From Acetivibrio mesophilus (lineage in GTDB: Bacteria > Bacillota > Clostridia > Acetivibrionales > Acetivibrionaceae): a stretch of DNA of 39,123 bases. A model generated the notes under the pieces. That model was given only the letters and a program-made list of their open reading frames with translations. It was not told the origin of the DNA and did no database searches. The stretch is taken from NCBI RefSeq assembly GCF_004102745.1, contig NZ_RLII01000029.1, forward strand, positions 1 to 39,123, given 5' to 3'. The translations under genes were made by a program, and so were the position numbers. Numbering within the stretch: position 1 is the stretch's first letter; the number at the start of each line of letters is the position of its first letter. This document shows positions 8,666 to 17,859 of this stretch, piece by piece.

Positions 8666-9466
8666 ATGGGTTTAGATGGTTATGTTCAGTGTAACTGTAT
8701 TAAAGAAGGCAAAATAAAAACTCCGCCTTTTGACTTGAGCTTGATTGAGTACAAGAATAATGTATTTGATATTTCTCAAGATGTTGACGACGAAACATAC
8801 TATGCCTATGAAAAATGGAGAAAAAATGCATGTGAACATCCGGGACTATATTATATTTATGAAAGAGTTTCAAATATAAGTGGTTTAAACTTTTTGTGGA
8901 GTGCAATAAAAAAAGCAGGAGAAGAACTGTTTCCAACTATTAAGTCTATATGGCAAGAAGAATATTTGAAACCGGAAAAGGCTAAGAAAGCATTACAAGA
9001 GGTGGAAATGTTAAAATTAAAAATAAATGAAATGGAAGGTGTTTTTTTAATTGATAACGAAACCAATGAAGAATTCTGGTCTGTATTTATGGATGAAGAC
9101 AACTGGTTTTATAGTCATGGTGGAGAATTTTACTATAAATTAGGTAATAGAGGATTCTATATAACTGATTCAGAGGATAACGAGCTATTTCTTTCCCGGC
9201 ATTTTATTCAAGATGTAACTATGGCCCAGAATTTGGACAAAGTTCAATTCAAAGTTACGTTTAAAGATACTATTGAAGGTAAGACATTTGAATGTATACA
9301 ACCAATTCATAGATATATTAGTTGGGACAGAAAAGAGTTTTATTTTCCGAAAGAGTTGAAAGTAATCAGACGCAATTTGGAATTTAAAGATTTTTATTCG
9401 ATCGAGGTGCTTATACGATTATTTGAGGCATCATGCCTAACTGGGAATTCTATTGTATGGACATAA
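8666..9466 (+). CDS. Hypothetical protein with MGLDGYVQCNC start
   Basis: 266 residues from the ATG at 8666, chosen because GAGAGGTG lies at the right distance; an in-frame ATG 39 nt earlier has no ribosome site and adds nothing folded. The opening MGLDGYVQCNC resembles a small bacterial family I recall as beginning MGLDxxVxCxC, with no known function. The middle (about 95-130) is helical and Lys/Glu-rich; the rest is rich in Trp, Tyr and Phe (NWFYSHGGEFYYKLG). No membrane segment or signal peptide. No catalytic motif is evident. Confidence 0.68.
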   Translation: MGLDGYVQCNCIKEGKIKTPPFDLSLIEYKNNVFDISQDVDDETYYAYEKWRKNACEHPGLYYIYERVSNISGLNFLWSAIKKAGEELFPTIKSIWQEEYLKPEKAKKALQEVEMLKLKINEMEGVFLIDNETNEEFWSVFMDEDNWFYSHGGEFYYKLGNRGFYITDSEDNELFLSRHFIQDVTMAQNLDKVQFKVTFKDTIEGKTFECIQPIHRYISWDRKEFYFPKELKVIRRNLEFKDFYSIEVLIRLFEASCLTGNSIVWT

Positions 9467-9584
9467 TTAATATTTGGGCGATAAGAAAGTGCTATGGTGA
9501 GGAAAACAAAGTATAATAAAATATTATCAAAGGATCAAAATCACCAGTTCAATAACAATAAAGAATTTGTAAGGGGAGATTATC

Positions 9585-9788
9585 ATGATGAAAAACATAA
9601 AAAATATTGTGCTATCAATACTTTTGCTCATCGTTTTGACGTTACTTGGAACGGTTGTGATGAAAATATTGGATTTATTATTTGGACTGGAATATGAAAG
9701 CGTATCGAGGGTTGGATTCAAAGTAGGATTTGCTGCATGGATTTTACTAATCGTAGGAAATGTTATCTATAAGCTCAGAAAGCGATAG
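9585..9788 (+). CDS. Small two-helix membrane protein
   Basis: 67 residues; an ATG-ATG start behind AAGGGGAGA. Two membrane segments, about 8-31 (VLSILLLIVLTLLGTVVMKIL) and 42-62 (VGFKVGFAAWILLIVGNVIY), with a positively charged C-terminus. Nothing identifies the family. The good ribosome site and clean hydrophobic pattern support a real gene. Confidence 0.62.
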   Translation: MMKNIKNIVLSILLLIVLTLLGTVVMKILDLLFGLEYESVSRVGFKVGFAAWILLIVGNVIYKLRKR

Positions 9789-9809
9789 TAAGATATAAGG
9801 AAGATTAAT

Positions 9810-9917
9810 ATGAGAAAGAAAATTGTAAATGATGTGGATTTACTGTGGATTGCAAAAAATATAGATTTTGATAATGGGGTGCTAGAAAATGAATTTGGTT
9901 TTTCATACAGTATTTAG
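9810..9917 (+). CDS. Possible 35-residue small ORF overlapping the next gene
   Basis: ATG at 9810 follows ATAAGGAAGATTA, a usable ribosome site, and reads MRKKIVNDVDLLWIAKNIDF to a TAG at 9917, overlapping the next gene by 29 nt in another frame. It may be a truncated remnant or a translational-coupling leader. No family recognised. Confidence 0.28.
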   Translation: MRKKIVNDVDLLWIAKNIDFDNGVLENEFGFSYSI

Positions 9918-10389
9918 CGTTTCTACCTCTCCAATAGTTGCTAAAAATATAGTTAAAACTAATAAGCCTTTGAGATATTTGGGATTGGGTTTTGCAAGTA
10001 ACATAATCATGCATGGAGTTATGGATTTAGTTCCACATGATTATCCTGTTACAACAATGGTTGATATATCTATTTCATTTGTTTTATTTCTGTTGTCAAT
10101 AATATTTGTAAAAAGAGAACTGCGAAATTCAGTTTTTTTCTGTTTTTTGGGAGGGGTATTGCCTGATCTAATAGATAAGGGGCTTTTCCGAGTACTAAGA
10201 ATGAATAGCATTAAGCTGTTCCCATGGCATTGGGCTAATGTTATTAACTTCTTCTATAAGTGGTATTTTAATCATGCATGGCTTTTTTCAATATGTAATG
10301 CTTTGGCAATTATTGTATCTGTGGGCTTGTTATTGATTAACAGGAGATTTATCTTTGAGTCTATGTTAAAGTACACTAATAGGGAATAA
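9889..10389 (+). CDS. Integral membrane protein, distantly DUF457/YdjM-like
   Basis: 166 residues with about four membrane segments (near 5-22, 60-78, 83-103 and 132-155). The motifs HGVMDLVPHDY (about 40-50) and GGVLPDLIDK (about 85-94) resemble the His/Asp motifs of the DUF457/YdjM membrane-bound metal-dependent hydrolases, which have GALxPDxDH-type signatures, and WHWANVIN later supplies another His. The match is loose and the protein is at the short end for that family. The start has only a weak site (GGGGTG). It ends directly before the zinc-ribbon gene, so co-transcription is likely. Confidence 0.6.
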   Translation: MNLVFHTVFSVSTSPIVAKNIVKTNKPLRYLGLGFASNIIMHGVMDLVPHDYPVTTMVDISISFVLFLLSIIFVKRELRNSVFFCFLGGVLPDLIDKGLFRVLRMNSIKLFPWHWANVINFFYKWYFNHAWLFSICNALAIIVSVGLLLINRRFIFESMLKYTNRE

Positions 10390-10443
10390 GTGGAAATATA
10401 CGGTAAAAAAGATAAAGATAAAGGTAAAGGGGAGGGAGCAATC

Positions 10444-10797
10444 GTGAAGCTAAATGGTTATGAGTTGGTATGTCCAATCTGTAAAGGAAAAAAATTTGAC
10501 AGAAGAAGTAGCCTACTTAATACGAGAGGGATGACCTTTCTAAATCTCGATTGGTTGGATGCGAATGCAATAAACTACATATGTAATACTTGTGGTTATA
10601 TTCTTTGGTTTATTGATGATGGAAGAGAATACATAGAGGAATATAATGCCGAGGATAGAAGTGAGATACATGGCATAAATATAGGTTATGAAACTTCAGA
10701 AGCAAGAGAGGATGAATGCCCAAATTGCTTTTGTAAACGAGATGTTGATGAGAAAGAATGTCCGAATTGTGGGTATAGCTTCTACAAAGAGTGCTAG
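10444..10797 (+). CDS. Zinc-ribbon protein (two Cys4 motifs)
   Basis: 117 residues from the GTG at 10444, which sits behind an excellent AAAGGGGAGGGAG at 10426-10438. The frame is open further upstream, to the end of the previous gene, but that part reads as a Lys/Gly-rich run that is simply the ribosome site region. Cysteine pairs CPICKGKKF (about 11-14) and CNTCGYILWF form one zinc ribbon; CPNCFCKRDVDEKECPNCGYSF near the end forms a second. Likely a small metal-binding or nucleic-acid-binding protein; no specific role can be assigned. Confidence 0.68.
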   Translation: MKLNGYELVCPICKGKKFDRRSSLLNTRGMTFLNLDWLDANAINYICNTCGYILWFIDDGREYIEEYNAEDRSEIHGINIGYETSEAREDECPNCFCKRDVDEKECPNCGYSFYKEC

Positions 10798-10870
10798 AGA
10801 TAAGTCTTAAAGCCTATAAGATGCTTTTATAAAGATAATTCGAGTAATTATAAATGATTAGTAATAGTAG

Positions 10871-11002
10871 TTGGTTGGAGGTAAAATCTATTGTCCATAC
10901 TGTAAAAGTTTAATGAGGCTAGAAAATGAAGAGTTCTATTGTGAATGTAGTAATGAATTGTGGGCTGCTCACCGAACCTTTTTAGCTATATATTTCTATT
11001 GA
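10871..11002 (+). CDS. Possible 43-residue zinc-ribbon remnant
   Basis: An open frame from a TTG at 10871 reads IYCPYCKSLMRLENEEFYCE followed by CSNELW, a compact CxxC...CxC zinc ribbon. There is no good ribosome site before the TTG; GGAGG at 10877-10881 would instead serve a non-standard ATC start. It resembles the ends of small zinc-ribbon proteins and may be a decayed paralogue of the gene just upstream. Confidence 0.3.
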   Translation: MVGGKIYCPYCKSLMRLENEEFYCECSNELWAAHRTFLAIYFY

Positions 11003-11048
11003 CATTCGGAATTTGCAGAATCTTTTTATCAAGATTAATAAATTTAAC

Positions 11049-11110
11049 TTGTTTATGACGCATGCTATGCTAAAATAGTTATATAGTACGAACTGTGAAT
11101 TGAAATATAA
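11049..11110 (+). promoter_or_regulatory. Promoter/leader cassette, copy 2
   Basis: TTGTTT (11049-11054), 16 nt, TAAAAT (11071-11076), then AGTTATATAGTACGAACTG and GAATTGAAA, matching the block at 6681-6740. It drives the lipoprotein gene at 11154. Confidence 0.6.
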
Positions 11111-11153
11111 AAACGCACATAGGTATGGGCGTAGCTATTGAGAGGGTTTTTTT

Positions 11154-12482
11154 ATGAAAAAGATTATTACTTTACTTTTATTAATTGCTTTTATTACCAG
11201 TTGTTCAATGAATGACTCTGACCAGATGAATGTAAGCGATAAATCAGATATTACTACAGTAGGGGACATTACAGAAGATAACCAAAAAGAGGAGACCGAA
11301 GCCAAAGATATTAATAATTCAATGCAGACACCAATTCAGAAATATTCAATAGATGATGTAAAGAGAGCATTTGAAGGCCTGAATAATGGATTTATCTATT
11401 ATTTTAGTGACTTTAACAACGATACTCAAAGATATATGGTTTCAACAGATGCAACTGGACATGCGACAGCGTATCATTACGAAGTGGATTTGGCGACTGG
11501 AGACATATATAATGAAAACAACGAAGTAATTAATAGCCTGAATGATATGCTGAAATCAATTGCAACTTCTCAGTCTTTAGATTCATGGATTGGTGATTAT
11601 TCATTTTCAGAGTTTGTGCCTCCAGATCAAAACATGTTCTATAGTATTTCAATATTCAAAGAAAATGATAGGTATTTTGCAGAAATAAATATTGATGGGT
11701 TTCAGACAATGGAAAGATTAAAAGCAGAAGTTGAGGGTGGTGAGAACTCAGTAAAATTCATCTTCAGTGAGTACTTACCGGACAATATGCTTGAACCATA
11801 TAAAGTAGGAGATATTCTATTGAGGTTTGAAAGGGAAAATTTAGGCATAAACACTTTTTGGGGTAAAATTAGCCCGATTGATGAAAAAAACAGTCAATCA
11901 GGAAAGGTTTATTTTAAAACATTGAATTCCCTAATTCCAAAGGGATGGCATTTGGTAGAGGCTTATGGCGAGTCGAAAATTGAAGGGGATTTAAATGCAG
12001 ATGGTATTGCTGATTTAGCACTTGTAATTGAGGAGAATAATACTGATGAGTCAGCTCCACAACGCTTGTTATTAATTGCAATAGGAAAAGAAGATAACTC
12101 GTATAGTTTAGCAGTAACTGCTGATAAAGCTATATTAAGAGCTGATGAGGGAGGTATTATGGGAGACCCCTTTGTGGGACTGTCTATAGATAGAGGCTCG
12201 TTGTTAATTAGTCATCAAGGTGGAAGTGCTTGGAGGTGGAGTAATACTTACAGATTTAGATACCAAAATGATGGCTGGTACCTAATTGGGGCAACTGAAG
12301 ACTGGTTTCACACTCAGTCAAGTGCAGGCAGAGAATACGAAGATATTAATTTGATAACGGGAGATTATATCAAGATAGAAACAGATGAAAATGGAAAAGA
12401 GATAAAAACACAAGGAAATAGGGAGAAGAAAGAACTGGTTAATTTGCTGGATTTTAATATAAGCGGTCAAAGACAGTTTTGA
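11154..12482 (+). CDS. Lipoprotein with DUF5991-like and VCBS/FG-GAP-like regions
   Basis: 442 residues; ATG behind GAGAGGG. The signal peptide ends in a lipobox with Cys17 (AFITSC), followed by an acidic, low-complexity tether to about residue 60. Residues 142-255 (SWIGDYSFSEFVPP, then YSISIFKENDRYFAEINIDG and FERE) have the strand pattern of a lipocalin-like DUF5991 domain. From about 270 the protein carries IEGDLNADGIADLALVIEE, a calcium-loop repeat of the VCBS/FG-GAP kind, followed by a beta-rich region ending in ITGDYIKIETDENGKEIKTQ. It sits on the outer face of the membrane. The central repeat is of the same type as that in the broken lipoprotein at 3285, so the two may be distant relatives. 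Substrate unknown. Confidence 0.78.
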   Translation: MKKIITLLLLIAFITSCSMNDSDQMNVSDKSDITTVGDITEDNQKEETEAKDINNSMQTPIQKYSIDDVKRAFEGLNNGFIYYFSDFNNDTQRYMVSTDATGHATAYHYEVDLATGDIYNENNEVINSLNDMLKSIATSQSLDSWIGDYSFSEFVPPDQNMFYSISIFKENDRYFAEINIDGFQTMERLKAEVEGGENSVKFIFSEYLPDNMLEPYKVGDILLRFERENLGINTFWGKISPIDEKNSQSGKVYFKTLNSLIPKGWHLVEAYGESKIEGDLNADGIADLALVIEENNTDESAPQRLLLIAIGKEDNSYSLAVTADKAILRADEGGIMGDPFVGLSIDRGSLLISHQGGSAWRWSNTYRFRYQNDGWYLIGATEDWFHTQSSAGREYEDINLITGDYIKIETDENGKEIKTQGNREKKELVNLLDFNISGQRQF

Positions 12483-12536
12483 CAATTATATAAAATATGC
12501 CACATATACTTTATTGAGTATGAAATAAAATAGAAT

Positions 12537-12567
12537 AAAAAAAATCTCCTTCTCGGAGATTTTTTTT
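12537..12567. terminator. Bidirectional terminator between convergent genes
   Basis: ATCTCC (12544-12549) pairs with GGAGAT (12555-12560) around TTCTC, flanked by an A run on the left and eight Ts on the right, so it works for the lipoprotein gene on the plus strand and the cellulase gene on the minus strand. Confidence 0.85.
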
Positions 12568-12594
12568 ATTTCACCAAGAAGGAGACTTTTAATT

Positions 12595-15500
12595 TTACTT
12601 CAAGATTTTTTGCATTAAGGAAGCAATCATGGCTGATGCTTCAGCTCTTGTTGCATTGGCCTTAGGATCGAAGATATTGTTACCCTTACCGGATATAATT
12701 CCTGCTTTTTGCATATTTGAAACTGCTTCTTTCGCATAGTCGGCAATTTCGCTGTCGTCCGCAAACTGTACAGATTCATATATGCTCTCTAAAGTATAGC
12801 CTGCAACTTTCTTAATATACTGATCCAGCATAACTGCCATATCCTGGCGGGTTATATTGGCATTAGGATTGAAGCTACCATTGAATCCATATGCAATGCC
12901 GCTTTCGTGTGCCCATTGTACCGCACCGAAGAACCAGTCATCGGTCTTAACATCATCAAAGGCTGATGTTGTATACTTGCTAAGATCTGCACCGGCCAAA
13001 TTAGCAAGTATTTGAACAAACTCTGCTCTGGTTATGTTTGCATTTGGATCGAAAATACCATTTCCTTTTCCGCTTATTATGCCTCTTGCAGCAAGGAAAG
13101 TAATTGGTCCATTATACCAGCCGGATATATCTGAGAAATCGATTTTGTTATAACCTATTGCAAAGTCTGAGATATAGCTGGTTTTAAAGGTGATACGTTT
13201 TGTTTCCTCATTGTATACACATTCCTTAACTATTTCAAGGTTGCCTTCAGCATTGATAATGTAGATTACTATAGCATTTGAATCTTCATCTTCGTTAGGA
13301 GTGTATGGTACAACTATAGTCAAATCTCCTTCGAATTCAGATATTGTCTTATCGCCGCTTGTCACACTCACGCTAAGAACAGGTCTGTCGCCAATTGCGT
13401 TCTTCGCCTCGTCGGAGAGGGTCGATGCGTCAACGGCAGAAATTTCAACCTTAATATCCTGTTCTGAATTTGAGGAAAGGTTAGATATTGCATTTTGATC
13501 CAATTTGATGGTTGCCAATAATGTTGATATTACCAATCCCTCGAGTTCTTTCTCAACAGCATAATCGATACCCTCTTTTGGGATTGTCAATTCAACTGAT
13601 TTCACATCTTTTGATGTTTCTACATTGATTTCAACCGTTAAGGATATACCTTTGTCTTGGCTTGCGGCTTCTTCAAAAGCCTTGTTTATTGCATCAGTTA
13701 ATTGCTCAAAATCAATTGAAGCTATGACTTTGCTATTGCTATCGTTATAAACCGCAGCATATACAACGGCTACTACCGAATCCCTCTTAGCTTCCCCTGG
13801 TAAACCGGGTATTGGGGTAGAAGTAGGCATAGTAGTAGGTGTAGGTTCAGGAGATGGCTCTACTGGTGTAGTTTTGGAAGAAGATGAGCCAGAACCGCCG
13901 CTACTGCTACCACCGGATGATTTCTTTACAAATTCTGCTGTGATAGTTATGTCTGCTTCCGGCATGATAAAGCTTGTTCCGCTTATTTTTGTTTTAGATA
14001 CTCCATCGGTATAGGCAAGGGTATCGTCTTTTAAGATATAGCCTAAATCAGGAGTTATTGTAAGTTCTATAGTTGTGCCTGCTTCTGCATATACCGAGCT
14101 AGCCACAATACTGCCGTGCGAAAGCTCATCCACACTAACCCTATAGAGCTTTGGTTCGGGTTCGGACTTTTCGGGCTCAAACTTAATATTGTCCATATAC
14201 ATTCTTCCGGCATAGTCACTATATACATCTGCTACAACAATTGTGATATCGCGTAAGAGAGTATCGGGATTAAACACCTTATCATCCATTAAATCGTCTA
14301 AATCGAAGCTGACTTTAAAATGATAGAGTCCATCCTCAGTTTTTTCCATATCGGACAATGAGTCCAAAGGAATATCAAAAGTTTTGGATGCCTGCGCCCA
14401 ATAACCAAGGCTTGGCGGAGCAAAAGCAAGGTGAATTGAGAGAGTTCCATCGTTGGCACGTATAGGCTCTAAATAAAAATCAAAGGTGAGATATTTGTTA
14501 TCTTGGCGTGTTGTATTAATATTGGACAACATAATACGAGGAGCGGAAGCCCATCCGTCAATAGGCTTAACTTCCGGATAAGCAACTTCCCAAGAAATAG
14601 CCTTAGAACCGTTTGCCTCTCTGATAGTTAATTCGCTTTTAACTCCTGATGATCCGTCCCAGATCCATCCCTGACGGGTACTGTCTTCGAAATCTGAAGG
14701 AAGGGTTGGTGTTCCCAACGGATCATGCACAATAGGTTGTTCAACAACTGCACGGTTTCCGGAAACAGCGATGTTATCCAGATATATCACGTCTGCATCT
14801 TTTGTGCCTACGAACAGAATAATATTTGTCATTATACTGTCGGAGGAATCTTGTGCAATTGCTTCAAAGTTTGGAGAATCCTCTGTTGTAATAGTTAACA
14901 CTGCTTTATATGTACCATTTTCTTGCTCAACAAAATCTGATGCTGTTACTTTGACAGCTCTCAACGGATTTGCCCAGCCATGAGTAGAGCTTTGCGGAAT
15001 AGCTGCAATGGACACAGTTGTAGGTTTCTCAACAATAACATCCATTGTCAGTTTTTCTGCTCCGAAAATGTCGGGGCGGGCACTTGTGCCATCTGCTGAG
15101 ATACGTAAGTTTGCCCAGTAATTACCCTCAGATATATCGTTGCTGGCATTTAAGCCTGCTATCTGGAGGCCATAGACTGAGCTTGTTACTGTTATACCTT
15201 CTTTTACAGGGCTGTCGCCATTTATACCGAAGCCTTGAACCGTTCCGTCATCAAAGTCCCATATTACTGTTGTAAACTCTTCTTTTATTGTACGGTCAAT
15301 CGGCCTATAAGCAATACCCTTGATTCTTGCACGGGCATATTCGCCGGAAACACTTAGCTCCTTAAGATCCCATACTTGGTCTTCGCCGGGATTCATATCA
15401 GTTGCCTCTGTCTTATTTAGCTCAAAAGGTGTAAAGGCTCCTGAAGTTTCGTTTTTATTGGTCAATGACCAGTTACACCAGCTTATGTTGTTTTTATTTA

Positions 15501-16509
15501 GGAAATCAAGCCATATATCGGCCTCAGCAAGATAAGGTCCGTTGTTGCCTGTAGCCTCACTGGTACCCCACTCAGAGGCAAAAATTGCAAGGCCTTTTTC
15601 TATTGCGTAGATGGCATTGCTCATAACATTATATCTTTGTGTGCTGTCTGTAGCAGGCATATGAGTACCGGTATAGAAATGAATCGAATATACTGTATTC
15701 TCATCATCTATAGGGTTGTCTGCCGCCAAATCCGGACGTTGGCTCCAGTTAGGACTTCCAACGATAATAATGTTTTCATTTCCCTTGTCACGGAGCATTT
15801 TAATGATTGGCTCTGCATAAGATTTTACAGCCTCCCAGCCAGAAGCATCGTTAGGAACTCCCGGTTCGGTATTGTTGGGTTCATTTGCCAATTCATAAAT
15901 GATGTGTTTATTGTTTGGATAAAGGCTCGAAATCTCGTCAAAGAAATCCATAGCTCCGCTGTATATTTCTGCGTTTGGATCTCCTGGAGTAAGTACATGC
16001 CAGTCAACGATTACATACATATCGTTTGCAATAGCTAAATCGATTCCATCAATTACCCTTTGCTTTATAACTTCCGGGTCTTTTGCGTATCCGTTTTCAG
16101 CGACATACATTGCAAGACGGATTACATTGGAGTCCCAATCATTGGACAATGCGGCAAAGGCGTTGTTATTGATGATTTCCGGGAACCATTGCAGACCGTG
16201 GGTACTCATACCGCGCAATTGAATCGGGTTTCCATCTTCACTGCACAGAGTCTTTTTGCCGTCTACCTCGATCACCTGCAAGGCACCGCCGATAGAGGGC
16301 TTGATAGCAGTTGGAACAATTAGATTGGAATAAACCGATTCCGATACACTAGGTGAATAAACCGATTCGGATTCACTTGCCAATTTAAGAGAATCCTTCG
16401 CCTGAGGCAAATCAACAGGTTCAGTGGCACCAACCATTGTTGGAAGAAAAGATACGATCAGTGCAAGAACCATAATTAATGCCAAGGCTTGTCTTGTCAT
16501 TTTCTTCAT
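12595..16509 (-). CDS. Cell-surface GH5 cellulase with CBM17/28-like modules and SLH anchors
   Basis: 1304 residues; ATG behind GGGGAGG. Signal peptide 1-28 (ends MVGA). A GH5 endoglucanase domain spans about 75-390: catalytic acid/base Glu210 in YELANEPN, nucleophile Glu313 in FASEWGTSE, and conserved His171 in VDWHV and Trp345/347 near the end of the barrel. Two beta-sandwich carbohydrate-binding modules of the CBM17/28 type follow (about 413-605, starting [13 protein letters not shown], and about 610-790, starting [12 protein letters not shown]). Then a short InlB-like repeat (about 795-870), Ser/Gly and Pro/Thr linkers, an Ig-like spacer (about 905-1110) and three S-layer homology domains (1115-1304; [20 protein letters not shown] is typical). 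The enzyme would cut beta-1,4-glucan while held on the cell wall, independently of the cellulosome. Family and architecture are firm; preference for amorphous cellulose is inferred from the binding modules. Confidence 0.95.
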   Translation of the reverse strand: MKKMTRQALALIMVLALIVSFLPTMVGATEPVDLPQAKDSLKLASESESVYSPSVSESVYSNLIVPTAIKPSIGGALQVIEVDGKKTLCSEDGNPIQLRGMSTHGLQWFPEIINNNAFAALSNDWDSNVIRLAMYVAENGYAKDPEVIKQRVIDGIDLAIANDMYVIVDWHVLTPGDPNAEIYSGAMDFFDEISSLYPNNKHIIYELANEPNNTEPGVPNDASGWEAVKSYAEPIIKMLRDKGNENIIIVGSPNWSQRPDLAADNPIDDENTVYSIHFYTGTHMPATDSTQRYNVMSNAIYAIEKGLAIFASEWGTSEATGNNGPYLAEADIWLDFLNKNNISWCNWSLTNKNETSGAFTPFELNKTEATDMNPGEDQVWDLKELSVSGEYARARIKGIAYRPIDRTIKEEFTTVIWDFDDGTVQGFGINGDSPVKEGITVTSSVYGLQIAGLNASNDISEGNYWANLRISADGTSARPDIFGAEKLTMDVIVEKPTTVSIAAIPQSSTHGWANPLRAVKVTASDFVEQENGTYKAVLTITTEDSPNFEAIAQDSSDSIMTNIILFVGTKDADVIYLDNIAVSGNRAVVEQPIVHDPLGTPTLPSDFEDSTRQGWIWDGSSGVKSELTIREANGSKAISWEVAYPEVKPIDGWASAPRIMLSNINTTRQDNKYLTFDFYLEPIRANDGTLSIHLAFAPPSLGYWAQASKTFDIPLDSLSDMEKTEDGLYHFKVSFDLDDLMDDKVFNPDTLLRDITIVVADVYSDYAGRMYMDNIKFEPEKSEPEPKLYRVSVDELSHGSIVASSVYAEAGTTIELTITPDLGYILKDDTLAYTDGVSKTKISGTSFIMPEADITITAEFVKKSSGGSSSGGSGSSSSKTTPVEPSPEPTPTTMPTSTPIPGLPGEAKRDSVVAVVYAAVYNDSNSKVIASIDFEQLTDAINKAFEEAASQDKGISLTVEINVETSKDVKSVELTIPKEGIDYAVEKELEGLVISTLLATIKLDQNAISNLSSNSEQDIKVEISAVDASTLSDEAKNAIGDRPVLSVSVTSGDKTISEFEGDLTIVVPYTPNEDEDSNAIVIYIINAEGNLEIVKECVYNEETKRITFKTSYISDFAIGYNKIDFSDISGWYNGPITFLAARGIISGKGNGIFDPNANITRAEFVQILANLAGADLSKYTTSAFDDVKTDDWFFGAVQWAHESGIAYGFNGSFNPNANITRQDMAVMLDQYIKKVAGYTLESIYESVQFADDSEIADYAKEAVSNMQKAGIISGKGNNIFDPKANATRAEASAMIASLMQKILK

Positions 16510-16569
16510 TACTTCAACCTCCCCAAAAAACTTTCTTTAATAATTTTTTTAGTTTTAACTTCAACAGCT

Positions 16570-16598
16570 ATTATAGCATTGACTATCCGAATAAACAA
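16570..16598 (-). promoter_or_regulatory. Sigma-A promoter of the cellulase gene
   Basis: On the minus strand TTGTTT (16598-16593), 17 nt, TATAAT (16575-16570), about 60 nt upstream of the cellulase start. Confidence 0.65.
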
Positions 16599-16672
16599 TA
16601 ATTTTAGTGATAGAACAGACCAATGTAAGCAGATGATGGAACATATAGGAATATCAGGAGGTGAACGGAATA

Positions 16673-16685
16673 ATCGGTAACCGAT
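16673..16685. promoter_or_regulatory. Palindrome ATCGGT-A-ACCGAT, possible operator
   Basis: A 6-bp inverted repeat around one base, between the divergent cellulase promoter and the sugar-nucleotide operon. It is short, so chance is possible. Confidence 0.3.
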
Positions 16686-16755
16686 AATGAAACCTTTGCA
16701 TATTTATATTATGTAGATAAGGCTCAATGAACTATGAAGTAAAGGGGATAGACTA

Positions 16756-17769
16756 ATGGGAGGTATAATATTAGTCACCGGCGCAGCGGGGTTTATCGGT
16801 TTCCACTTGGTAAAGCGTCTTCTAAAAGAAAACTATAATGTAATAGGAATAGACAATCTAAACGAATATTATGATATTCAATTAAAAAAGGACCGTCTTA
16901 ATTTATTAAATCAAGAGAAAAACTTTGTATTCCATAAAGTTGATATTAAAGACAAAAGGGCAGTGGACCATATCTTTGAAACCTATAAGCCAACCTATGT
17001 TGTCAATCTCGCAGCCCAAGCGGGAGTGCGTTATTCTATTGAGAATCCCTATGCCTATGTGGATTCAAATTTAGTAGGATTCATGAATATTTTAGAGGCT
17101 TGCCGCAATTATCCTGTGAAGCATCTTATCTATGCTTCGTCAAGCTCGGTATATGGCGGAAATAAGGTTTCGCCGTTTTCTACTGGCCATAATGTAGATC
17201 ATCCTGTATCTCTTTATGCAGCCACAAAAAAATCCAATGAGTTGTTGGCTCATACCTATAGTCATCTTTACGGCATACCTACAACAGGGTTAAGGTTTTT
17301 TACCGTTTATGGCCCTTGGGGAAGACCTGATATGGCATATTTCTCATTCACAAAAGATATTTTAAGCGGTAAGCCAATAAAAGTATTCAATCATGGAAAG
17401 CTGGAAAGAGATTTTACTTATATTGACGATATTATAGATGGAATTATTAAATTGCTTGATAAAATTCCAATGGCCAACAAAGACTGGGATGAAAGCAAGG
17501 ACGATATAAGTACCAGTTTTGCACCGTACAAAATTTATAATATTGGCAACAACAATCCTGTTCCTTTAATGAATTTCATCAATGTTTTAGAGTCAATTCT
17601 AGGTAAAGTCGCAAAAAAAGTGTACTTGGACATGCAACCTGGCGATGTGCCAAGAACCTATGCTGATATTAATGATCTTGAAAGGGATATCGATTTCAAA
17701 CCATCCACAAGCATAGAAGATGGACTTCAAAAATTTATAGCTTGGTATAAGGAATATTATAAAGCTTAA
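16756..17769 (+). CDS. UDP-glucuronate 4-epimerase (extended SDR, GalE-like)
   Basis: 337 residues; ATG behind AAAGGGGAT. The Rossmann glycine motif VTGAAGFIGFHL lies at 7-18, Asp33 in GIDNLNEYYD binds the NAD ribose, and the catalytic set is Ser near 129-130 (YASSSSVYG) with Tyr154 and Lys158 (YAATK). IDNLNEYYDIQLKKDRL and the QAGVRYSIENPYAYVDSN block are characteristic of UDP-glucuronate 4-epimerases (CapI type) rather than UDP-glucose 4-epimerases. The reaction converts UDP-GlcA to UDP-GalA in the cytoplasm. The neighbour 90 nt downstream makes UDP-GlcA, so the pair forms a two-step path from UDP-glucose. Specificity rests on pattern and context. Confidence 0.87.
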   Translation: MGGIILVTGAAGFIGFHLVKRLLKENYNVIGIDNLNEYYDIQLKKDRLNLLNQEKNFVFHKVDIKDKRAVDHIFETYKPTYVVNLAAQAGVRYSIENPYAYVDSNLVGFMNILEACRNYPVKHLIYASSSSVYGGNKVSPFSTGHNVDHPVSLYAATKKSNELLAHTYSHLYGIPTTGLRFFTVYGPWGRPDMAYFSFTKDILSGKPIKVFNHGKLERDFTYIDDIIDGIIKLLDKIPMANKDWDESKDDISTSFAPYKIYNIGNNNPVPLMNFINVLESILGKVAKKVYLDMQPGDVPRTYADINDLERDIDFKPSTSIEDGLQKFIAWYKEYYKA

Positions 17770-17823
17770 GTTTAATAAGTTGAAAATGAAAAGAAAAGAA
17801 TTTTGGTTCAATATAATTCGTAT

Positions 17824-17843
17824 TATGTTGCACGTGCAACATA
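17824..17843. promoter_or_regulatory. 20-bp perfect palindrome upstream of ugd
   Basis: TATGTTGCACGTGCAACATA is its own reverse complement over 20 bases and ends 16 nt before the ugd start, right at the ribosome binding site. The absence of any spacer argues for a protein-bound operator rather than an RNA hairpin. A half-site match (TGCAACATA) recurs at about 19208-19216, after ugd. Confidence 0.5.
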
Positions 17844-17859
17844 TGGGGGTGGTCAAATC

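Noticed and set aside
9494-9697. 67-codon ORF overlapping the small membrane protein
   Set aside because: It has no ribosome site, its sequence is charged and patternless, and it overlaps a better gene at 9585 that has a strong site.
16060-16323. Plus-strand ORFs inside the cellulase gene
   Set aside because: They lie wholly within a well-supported GH5 gene, lack ribosome sites and show no domain pattern.
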